A DNA stretch of 12,608 nucleotides, taken from Candidatus Zipacnadia bacterium. GTDB taxonomy: Bacteria > Armatimonadota > Zipacnadia > Zipacnadales > Zipacnadaceae. The stretch lies in NCBI GenBank assembly GCA_029821415.1, contig JALGTJ010000010.1, forward strand, positions 1-12,608, given 5' to 3'. Position numbers and translations under genes: made by a program. Below the pieces are notes generated by a model. That model had not been told where the DNA came from. It worked only from the letters and a program-made list of their open reading frames with translations, and did not search any database. Below, in pieces: positions 7,101-12,608 of the stretch; the stretch's first letter is position 1; each line of letters opens with the position of its first letter.

Positions 7101-9167
7101 CCGCGGACGAGCCAGGACAATAGCACCGGGTACAGATTTATCCGGGAAGGTGGCCTCTCGAGGGTCAAACTCCACCACTCGCCCCTTGACCTCAACGAAA
7201 TTATCGGCCAGGTCGATTTCATAGATATCGTCAGGCTGTTCCAATGAGACCAAATCAACCAGCAAGCAACTCAGTAATTGTGTTTGGGTGATGAGGTTGT
7301 CAACATCCACGGCCTCGGGCAGATCAAGTGGCGTGTCCACTAGGGGCCGGGAATCGTCTACCGTGGCAAAACCCAGGCCCGGTATTCCAGCCAGCGTAGC
7401 CACTTCGCTGGACAGCGCGAGGTGGCCCGCCATATAAGTGTGCCATTCCTTACCTTTGATGGCGTTGATGCCATCCACGAACTTCTCTTGGGCGGGGATG
7501 GCGAGCTTCCGGCCGATCAATTCAGCATAGCCACGCGCTTTCTTGCCAATATCGGAAAAGCGCCATTGATCACCCTCGCCATAGTTGTAATAGTAGGCCT
7601 TGTAGAACAGACCCAGGGCGTCATTATGGCTGGACAAATCGACTGAGAACCACACGTAAATGTTCTCTTCGCTGAAGTCAAGGGCAGCAGTCAGCTCATT
7701 GAGGGCTTCCTTCGCATTCTCCAGAGCAGTCTTCTTCTGCTCATCGCTATCATCAACACTGACGCTCTGCGCCTGTTTGATGGCGCTCTGGACTTTCATA
7801 GCCGCTTGTTTGATCTGGGGTACTCGACTGCTAAATTTATCCAGTAGTCGCTTCCGTTCGGCTATCTCTTTCTCGGTTAGCTGGTATGCAACCAGCTTGC
7901 CAGCGTTCGGGTCAGTGCGACGAGCGCCTTGCACGACACGCTCCAAGAGATTGGCCTTCTTAGCGGCAGCTTTTACCTTGCTCAGCAAGGTTCGCAGGCC
8001 GCGCAGTTGTTCATCGAGCGGACGAGGCTTGCGCTGGAGGCGGTACTGCCCGACCGGTTCGGTCCACAGCCGCCGAGTCACGTTTTCTATGTTTTCACGC
8101 GCCTCGCGCGTTATGTTGAACAACCTCCTGATGTGCGCATCACTACGTGCTCCCCGAATGCGCTCGCGCACGAAGTTCTTTGCTCCAGCCAAGCCTTCAA
8201 AATGACCGGCAGTAGCCAGGAATACTACACTGCGCTTGGGAGGATGCTGTTTGAAGGCCTTGATGAGCTGAAAAAGGGCAGCAATACTCGATGCATTCTC
8301 CGCTCCCGGAGCCCGGGTGGGTGTGATGGAGATGGCGTCATAGTAGGCCTGTAGCACCACCTGCTGCTTGCTCAGACGCGGGTCGGTTCCCTGAATGCGC
8401 CCGGTGATGTTCTTAGCAGTAACTTTCTTCCACTCCATATCACACTTGACGGTGACCTGCGTGTCAGGATTGACCGCCAACCGGGCCAACAAATAGTCAG
8501 CGGTCTCTTTGGGGACCCAGAAGCGGGGGATATTCACCGGCATTGAGAGGAATTTCTCTTCAGCCTCGCCGCGCAGGGTGGCACTCGGCTCAATGAACAA
8601 CACCGCTTGGGCACCCAATAACGGCGCATTAAACCAGCGGTTGCCGCAATTGAAGTCGACCATCACTATGCTGTCAATGACTTCTAAGCCGTTGAAGGAC
8701 CGCAGCTCCCCATTGCCGGCGTAGATCAGCTTACCCGTGAGGCCCTCAGGCGGCGTCTTCGGGCACCGTACCAGATTAGGCCAGATGGGTAGGATTTCCC
8801 GCTCGCGACCGTCAGAGGTAGCTACCGTAGCTGCTGGCCCCCGGGCCGGGTCAGACCAGGGAACGAGCACGGGGAACTCTTCAACGGTAACGTCCTCGAG
8901 GCCTAGCTCGCGGAATCGCTGTTCGACGTAGCGCGCAGCCTCCTCGCAGCCTGGGTAACCAGTAACCCGACTATCAACCGCTGATAGTCGCCTAATGGTC
9001 TGGGCAATCTCGTCCTGCGAGACCAGCCCAGCTATTGCCTCGTAATCCGTTTCGGAGGTCAGGACTGGCTCTTCTATCTGCCCATTAGCCCAACCTCCAC
9101 CGACCAGCAAGCACCCAAGGATTCCAACCAGAATAATAGAAGAGCCTCGCCGATACCGCGTACTCAC
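4146..9167 (-). CDS. Giant FtsX/MacB-type ABC permease with M28-peptidase-like ectodomain
   Basis: A 1673-residue fusion. A signal peptide (1-29) is followed by an exported M28-like region (40-340 and 500-645) containing a PA-like segment (142-195). A charged helical, probably coiled-coil insertion (341-500) splits it. The usual zinc ligands are not recognisable: AHYD is AYYD (274-277), GADDNASG is GAENASS, the EE pair aligns with His322-Phe323, and the late His aligns with Asp611. A beta-rich segment (650-880), a helical segment (895-965) and three membrane segments (975-995, 1005-1027, 1031-1054) follow. Then comes a complete FtsX permease: TM 1099-1120, periplasmic MacB-like domain 1121-1388, and TMs 1390-1410, 1428-1457 and 1477-1497, with ERVREIYIYSSLG as coupling helix. 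A soluble, presumably cytosolic domain (1510-1673) ends it. The GTG start has AGGTGGTGA upstream and begins the signal peptide. The ATPase gene lies 89 nt upstream. The permease is certain; the M28 relation is likely, catalysis doubtful. Confidence 0.88.
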   Translation of the reverse strand: MSTRYRRGSSIILVGILGCLLVGGGWANGQIEEPVLTSETDYEAIAGLVSQDEIAQTIRRLSAVDSRVTGYPGCEEAARYVEQRFRELGLEDVTVEEFPVLVPWSDPARGPAATVATSDGREREILPIWPNLVRCPKTPPEGLTGKLIYAGNGELRSFNGLEVIDSIVMVDFNCGNRWFNAPLLGAQAVLFIEPSATLRGEAEEKFLSMPVNIPRFWVPKETADYLLARLAVNPDTQVTVKCDMEWKKVTAKNITGRIQGTDPRLSKQQVVLQAYYDAISITPTRAPGAENASSIAALFQLIKAFKQHPPKRSVVFLATAGHFEGLAGAKNFVRERIRGARSDAHIRRLFNITREARENIENVTRRLWTEPVGQYRLQRKPRPLDEQLRGLRTLLSKVKAAAKKANLLERVVQGARRTDPNAGKLVAYQLTEKEIAERKRLLDKFSSRVPQIKQAAMKVQSAIKQAQSVSVDDSDEQKKTALENAKEALNELTAALDFSEENIYVWFSVDLSSHNDALGLFYKAYYYNYGEGDQWRFSDIGKKARGYAELIGRKLAIPAQEKFVDGINAIKGKEWHTYMAGHLALSSEVATLAGIPGLGFATVDDSRPLVDTPLDLPEAVDVDNLITQTQLLSCLLVDLVSLEQPDDIYEIDLADNFVEVKGRVVEFDPREATFPDKSVPGAIVLARPREKTCMGVHGQAFDMSSPIPAEGEKTKQVSRGIHGKKGARYCLVGLPNVRAVGSQVTIEGYKLDEQTGMIRMAPDQGVNGAKAEPIEFALNQPIKAATLVLFHCRPMAIYDMIDQRFFELLSEIYVYDGVSDATPTEYGYALPLPSKELVSSNEPVAVIFAPPGMRVKVTMGASLLGLQLLLINSTEERPTGVGYLVDANPSLYATPYRAALDMWRLDDHRMSRLAKHGIENDRLQTIHSQAQAELEGAASSLRARQYDDFFSQARAAWSKESSAYPQVRSTENDVIKGVIFYLALLLPFAFFTERLLIGAPTITGQIAGDVAVFLVVFIIIALVHPAFAITFTPAIILLAFIILALTVVVVGIIVQKFEEQMKAVRYQQTGVHSADVGRLGASAAAFNLGISNMRRRKVRTLLTAATLVLLTFTILSFTSVVQRTRTTKLLLPRFAEYNGVMIRDLGWLPIGEATERILSNEFGDKYAVAARSWYYSGNPQQQSFVAIRRGTQVYNATSLLGLMPGEAQITGIEKAVRKGGRWFEPGEEDVCLLPDGVASHLEISSEQVGTATVSIFGKDLRVIGILDSGELSKLTDLDGEAITPVDFMVSQQQFGRQGEQQQTVVRRRSKAEQRREYIHLAPDQTAVVPYSFLLNMGGTLRSVAIGISDSAAVNEVLDELVQRIDLNIYGGVEGRTYLCSSIGTTGFSGMTDLIIPILIAAAIVLNTMLGSVYERVREIYIYSSLGLAPTHVAALFVAEASVYAILGAIVGYLLGQVTARVLVQTHLVTGLNLNYSSLSAVLATLIIMATVLASVIYPARRASDIAMPGIERRWAMPEPEGDIMHIELPFTVTGDQALGVNMYLHEYFSAHTDYSLGQFSTDEISLSQRRYEHGDGYSLESMVWLAPYDLGVSERLTIETVPTEDAEIFEIHANILRVSGDDASWLRVTRNFINIIRKQYLLWRTFPIAQKGEYGQRGQELLAQSSSQVQVEA

Positions 9168-9256
9168 CTAATATTCACCACCTGAAGGGTATTTGACACT
9201 ATCTGTGGGCGGCTACCGGAGGGCGGCCAGCCCTTGTGCAATCTGTCAGCTTACTG

Positions 9257-10144
9257 CTATGCACCCATTCCGCCGACTTCCAGTTCGATCTCGTGGCGCT
9301 GCTCGATCCGCTCAATCTCACCATCCCGGATATGCACGACACGGTCAGAGACATCAATCATCTTCAGATCGTGGGTAGCGGAAATCACGGTCACTCCACT
9401 GGCCCGGTTGAGCTCCTTGAGGAGATCGATGATCTCTTTGCCGGTATGCAGATCCAGGTTCCCCGTCGGCTCATCAGCCAGTACAATAGCCGGTGAATTG
9501 GCCAGGGCGCGGGCCACGGCTACGCGCTGTTGCTGGCCACCAGATAGCTCGTAGGGTTTGTGGTCCAGGCGGTCACCCAGCCCGACCAAATCCAATAGCT
9601 CGCGGCCACGCTCCATCATCTCGTCAGTACCCATTCCCGCAAAGATCATCGGAAGAGTGACATTCTCAATAGCAGTCATAACCGGGATAAGGTTAAAGGT
9701 CTGGAAGATATAGCCGATCTTCCGACACCGCAACCAGGCCAGCTCAAAGGCGTCCAGTTGCGCCATATCCACCTCTTCGATAAAGCAACGACCCGCCGTG
9801 GGTTTGTCCAAGCCGCCGATCATATTGAAGAGCGTGCTCTTGCCCGAACCCGACGGTCCCATAATGGAGAGGTATTCCCCGCGCCGCACATCCAGATCAA
9901 TGTCACGCAACGCCGGCACTTCGATCTCGCCCATAACATAAGTTTTCTTCAGACCACGGGTGCGTACAATAAACTCATGGGTAGTAACCGACTCGTCGCG
10001 GGCAATGGTCTTCATTCGTTCTTCGTAGTCAACGTCCAGAGACCCGATAACCTCGCGTAGGTCAACCCCACATTTCGGACAAACTGTGATGGTGCCGTCC
10101 GTTTCGATCTGTTCGCCGCATTTCGGACATGTTATCTTCGCCAT
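9257..10144 (-). CDS. ABC ATPase of LolD/MacB class with N-terminal zinc ribbon
   Basis: This 295-residue cytosolic nucleotide-binding subunit powers an FtsX-type transporter. Every ATPase motif is intact: Walker A GPSGSGKST (96-104), Q-loop Gln148 in GYIFQTFNL, signature LSGGQQQR (200-207), Walker B VLADE (221-225) followed by PTGNLD, and H-loop His258 in SATHD. The LSGGQQQR and ADEPTGNLD wording is typical of the LolD/MacB/FtsE subgroup. Unusually, residues 6-25 form a CPKCG...CPKCG zinc ribbon (Cys6, Cys9, Cys22, Cys25), joined to the ATPase by an acidic linker to about residue 55. A short acidic tail rich in Glu follows the domain (278-290). The start ATG 10144 has GGAAAAAGG just upstream. 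It lies between two permease genes, 51 nt after the small one and 89 nt before the giant one, and most probably serves both as a homodimer. Confidence 0.95.
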   Translation of the reverse strand: MAKITCPKCGEQIETDGTITVCPKCGVDLREVIGSLDVDYEERMKTIARDESVTTHEFIVRTRGLKKTYVMGEIEVPALRDIDLDVRRGEYLSIMGPSGSGKSTLFNMIGGLDKPTAGRCFIEEVDMAQLDAFELAWLRCRKIGYIFQTFNLIPVMTAIENVTLPMIFAGMGTDEMMERGRELLDLVGLGDRLDHKPYELSGGQQQRVAVARALANSPAIVLADEPTGNLDLHTGKEIIDLLKELNRASGVTVISATHDLKMIDVSDRVVHIRDGEIERIEQRHEIELEVGGMGA

Positions 10145-10195
10145 TTTCCTTTTTCCTCACCTGACAATACTAATCTCATAATCTGTGCATGTTGG

Positions 10196-10951
10196 CTATA
10201 TTTCAGTCTGCAGGGCGGCAGCCGGACGCATGCGAGCCGCCCGCACCGCCGGAGCGATTGCGGAAACCAATGATAGCACCGTGCCAACCAGAATGCAAAG
10301 CAGCAGATAGACCAGCATTTGACCCCAGTCCATCTTCGCCGCTACCGACAGACTACGTTCCCGAAGGGAAAAGATGCCCAGCATCGCTATATGGCCCAAG
10401 ATAGTCCCCACCACCGAACCAAGTATACCCAGCGCTACCGCCTCTATGAGGAACAGCCGGACAATAAAGCTGTCTAACGCGCCCAGGCATTTCATTGTCC
10501 CAATCTCCCGAAAGCGCTCGGTTACCGACATCAACATCGCATTAGTGATTCCAACCCCACACACCAGCAGAGACATAACCACCAGCCAAACTCGTTTACT
10601 ACTCTCGGCTTGCTGTTCTTCTTCCGAGATGCCAGTGAAATTCTCAATATTAGCGTTTTCGGATTCACCTTGGCCGCGGGCGGTGGCCTCCACAAGTTCC
10701 CGTTCTTGTTGGAGCTGAGCACGCTGCAGGCCGTCTTGAATCACGCTACTGGTCCACACCGAACTCAAGAAGGCAATCCCCAGCACAATGCCTGAAGCTG
10801 TAATCATGGTTCGGCCTAGGCGGATAGTCACATTTCGCACACTGATACGCACCGCCTCTGACCAGGGCAGGGTGATCTGCCTTTGAATCTTAATCTCCTC
10901 TTTCCCGCCCCCACCCGCCGCCTTGGCCAAACCTTTAACGTCAAGCATCAC
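10196..10951 (-). CDS. Minimal FtsX-type ABC permease
   Basis: This 251-residue permease subunit has four membrane segments (about 49-68, 120-141, 165-188, 210-233) and an N-terminal cytosolic leader with a glycine run (13-16). The coupling-helix motif TERFREIGTMKCLGA (144-158) and the closing R.AR.RPAAALQTEI segment are classic for the FtsX family. The loop between TM1 and TM2 (69-119) is only about 50 residues, Gln/Glu-rich and helical in character, whereas MacB- or LolC-type permeases carry a domain of about 200 residues there. It therefore looks like a stripped partner for the giant permease. Two starts are possible, GTG 10951 and the adjacent ATG 10948; GAGGT lies about 5 and 8 nt upstream respectively, so the sequence does not decide. 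It is the first gene of the operon, downstream of the promoter at 11021-11049. Confidence 0.92.
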   Translation of the reverse strand: MMLDVKGLAKAAGGGGKEEIKIQRQITLPWSEAVRISVRNVTIRLGRTMITASGIVLGIAFLSSVWTSSVIQDGLQRAQLQQERELVEATARGQGESENANIENFTGISEEEQQAESSKRVWLVVMSLLVCGVGITNAMLMSVTERFREIGTMKCLGALDSFIVRLFLIEAVALGILGSVVGTILGHIAMLGIFSLRERSLSVAAKMDWGQMLVYLLLCILVGTVLSLVSAIAPAVRAARMRPAAALQTEI

Positions 10952-11318
10952 CCGTAACCTCGCTTCTTAAGCCCACAGCCCCAACCGTTACTGTCCCAAA
11001 TAAATATTGGATACAAAGAAATGGTACCACAACCTGCTAAGTGCGTCAAGCCAGAATAACGCCGGGCAGCACTTACCCCCAACAACTGTAATTCTCCAAA
11101 ACCTGACGATCTCCTCCTTCTACACCGCAACTAAATTTCCTCCCTATCGCAGTGACTTGCTCAGGTCATTGTTATGCAAAATCACCGCCGGAAAATACCT
11201 CCGCTAACTTCACAAATACTGCTGTGCCCATAGTCGCTCCTCGCCGATGTTTAGAAAGGAAGGCTATCACCCGAAATATATAGTAGTCTACAGTATTTAA
11301 CCGGGAGGCAACTGGCAC
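10952..11318. other. Divergent intergenic region (367 bp)
   Basis: This stretch separates the minus-strand ABC operon from the plus-strand glycosidase-like gene. It contains a good minus-strand promoter (11021-11049). Open frames crossing it lack a ribosome site or homologous look and are probably chance. On the plus strand, AT-rich TATATA/TATAGT (11277-11284) could be a -10 for the rightward gene, but no matching -35 is seen. A small GTAG-T-CTAC palindrome lies at 11284-11292. I see no riboswitch, RNA gene or terminator. Confidence 0.6.
11021..11049 (-). promoter_or_regulatory. Sigma70-type promoter for the ABC operon
   Basis: On the minus strand, TTGACG (11049-11044, five of six consensus bases) is followed by a 17-nt spacer and TACCAT (11026-11021, four of six, including the key first A and final T). 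The predicted start near 11014 gives a leader of about 60 nt before the small permease gene. Spacing and position upstream of the first operon gene support it. Confidence 0.6.
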
Positions 11319-12608
11319 ATGATGACCACCAGACGCTTCGCTCGGGTCCTGGCCACCTGTGTAGTGGCAGCAGCCACAGTATCGCTGATAATATGCCTGT
11401 CTACTTCCGCCATTGCCCAGGAATTCTCCTGCACGATCACAGCGCCGCGTCCGGCACGCGCCTTCTTTCCGGGGGAGTCTATCCATCTGACAGTCACCGT
11501 CAGCGGACCCCGCCAGCAGGCAACTTACACTGTCTTCGACTATGAGGGGCGACGCCGCATCGTCAACACCTTACAAGTAGGCAACGACGAGCCGCGCAAC
11601 CTGGCCATCCCCTTCCGGATGCCTACTGGCATATACTACCTTACCTTGAATTTCGCCACTGGCCAACAGGTCAATGACGCCTTCTGTGTAATTCCTCGCC
11701 CTGATGATGAAGCTGGCGAATACGGCATCTTCGGTTTCCACTTGAACAATCCGAGCGAGAAGCTGGTCGCGGCTCTGGCTCAGGCCGGAGTCAGGCTGGT
11801 TCGTGATGATATGGATTGGGTAAATAGCGAACCGACCAAAGGTAACTACTCGCTGGGCAAGGCGCAGGCTCGCGCTCAATTGTTTAGCAAGTACGGGATT
11901 CAGCGCTACCGGGCGAGCGGCGGTAGCCGGCCATGCATGGGCGCCGGTGGAAACGACTCACTGGGCCGGTTTTGTCCAGCTTATGGCCGATTACCTGGGG
12001 GCACAGACCATACATTGGCCTTCAGAGCAGATAATCCCCCGCTCGGAGGCACTGGCCTCCGAGGACCTGCCCTTAGTCAACCGCTGGGAAATCTGGAACG
12101 AAGTTGACCAGGCCTTCTATTATGGCTACTGGGGAAGGTATCTGGACCTGCTGCGCATTGCCTACTGCACACTGAAGAGAAACAACCCCCGCAGCATCGT
12201 GCTGTATGGGGGGTCATGTGGCCACTGGACTGAACTGGGCAAGACCTATCACGCTAACTGCAAATACTACTTCGACGAACTGGCCTTCCATGGAGGCGGC
12301 TCTGATATCAGCAAGACTCTGGAAATATATTACACTGGTGCTCCCCAAATCGGCAATGGCTACGGAATATTCCATCCCTCCAGCCACACCGAGACATATC
12401 CTTCGCCCCCCCCGCCGCTGACCGAGGCTCAATATATGATCCGGCTCTACACCACCCTCAAGAGATGGCAAGAGCGCACCTGGTGCGTATTTCACGGAGG
12501 GCGAGTAGTAGGGGCAGCTGATCCCAATTCTTCAGCGTTACTGTGGCAACAGAATGGACAACTGATCCCAAACGCCAAGTACGTGGCGTTTGCTGTGGCC
12601 CGCTGGCT
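11319..12608 (+). pseudogene. Secreted GH-A-type glycosidase-like protein, frameshifted, 3' end cut by window edge
   Basis: The frame from ATG 11319 (GGGAGG 10 nt upstream) encodes a signal peptide cleaved near AIA-Q (33/34), an Ig/beta-sandwich-like domain (38-125) and the start of a TIM barrel (GIFGFHLNNP, RLVRDDMDWV..EPTKGNY, KYGIQ at 191-195). That frame then loses sense and stops at 12107. From about 11930 the barrel resumes in the frame one base later (GHAWAPVE..HWAGFVQLMADYLGA) and stays open to 12608. The second part holds NRWEIWNEVD, with the clan GH-A acid/base Glu at codon 12100-12102, then FDELAFHGGG and late-barrel strands. The expected TExG nucleophile segment appears as NGYG (Gly codon 12358-12360), so catalysis is doubtful. 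The frames join somewhere in 11904-11937, beside a hairpin. It could be a decayed gene, an assembly indel or programmed frameshifting. The exact glycosidase family (GH5/GH39-like) is not resolved. Confidence 0.75.
11905..11927. repeat. Perfect 7-bp stem inverted repeat at the frame break
   Basis: GCTACCG (11905-11911) and CGGTAGC (11921-11927) are exact reverse complements around a 9-nt GC-rich loop. A 10-bp perfect palindrome, CCATGCATGG, follows at 11931-11940. Both fall in the interval where the glycosidase-like reading frame shifts. Confidence 0.75.

Noticed and set aside
7660..8354. Plus-strand frames of 181 and 141 codons opposite the coiled-coil region
   Set aside because: They arise from the biased codons of the charged helices on the minus strand (Ser/Leu/Arg-rich reverse frames).
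9168..9256. Internal promoter or attenuator between the ATPase and giant permease genes
   Set aside because: GC-rich partial inverted repeats are present but without a T-run, and no paired -35/-10 could be found.
11172..11497. Minus-strand frames across the divergent region and the signal peptide of the glycosidase-like gene
   Set aside because: They overlap a well-supported signal peptide and ribosome site on the plus strand and resemble no protein family.
12206..12495. Short frames on both strands near the right edge
   Set aside because: The shifted barrel frame (WNEVD to the edge) explains this stretch better; these are shadows of it.

Overview
The window looks like chromosomal DNA, roughly 54% G+C by eye, from an environmental Gram-negative-type bacterium. 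Two predicted lipoproteins, Sec signal peptides, large exported domains and a mixture of ATG and GTG starts point that way. The protein families (DUF4846-like lipoprotein, YbhB/YbcL-type PEBP lipoprotein, OPT-like permease, giant FtsX-type permease with an M28-like ectodomain, GH-A glycosidase-like protein) recall Armatimonadota or Planctomycetota-like lineages. That placement is only an impression and cannot be proved from this sequence. I see no RNA genes, CRISPR arrays, insertion sequences or attachment sites.

Left part (1-2080). Two minus-strand lipoprotein genes lie in tandem: a DUF4846-like gene cut by the left edge, and upstream of it a phosphatidylethanolamine-binding-protein (PEBP) gene. 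A divergent plus-strand gene encodes a small membrane-anchored NTF2/SnoaL-like protein. The short region between the divergent genes carries a 29-bp dyad that could be an operator.

Centre (2081-10951). Four minus-strand genes probably form one operon read from right to left: a 251-residue FtsX-type permease with almost no extracytoplasmic domain; an ABC ATPase of the LolD/MacB class with an N-terminal zinc ribbon; a 1673-residue protein joining a secreted M28-peptidase-like region (zinc ligands apparently lost, long coiled coil inserted) to a complete FtsX/MacB-type permease; and a 661-residue OPT-like transporter. A good sigma70-type promoter lies upstream (11021-11049). The likely product is an asymmetric ABC machine of the FtsEX/MacB mechanotransmission type, with one ATPase, one minimal permease and one giant permease. 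The OPT-like porter may share its physiology, possibly handling peptides or envelope material.

Right part (10952-12608). A divergent intergenic region is followed by a plus-strand secreted protein with a beta-sandwich domain and a GH-A-type TIM barrel. Its reading frame breaks near 11904-11937, exactly where a perfect 7-bp stem hairpin lies. The barrel continues in another frame to the right edge. The acid/base Glu is visible, but the expected nucleophile position appears to be Gly, so the gene may be a pseudogene, an assembly error or a non-catalytic homologue.
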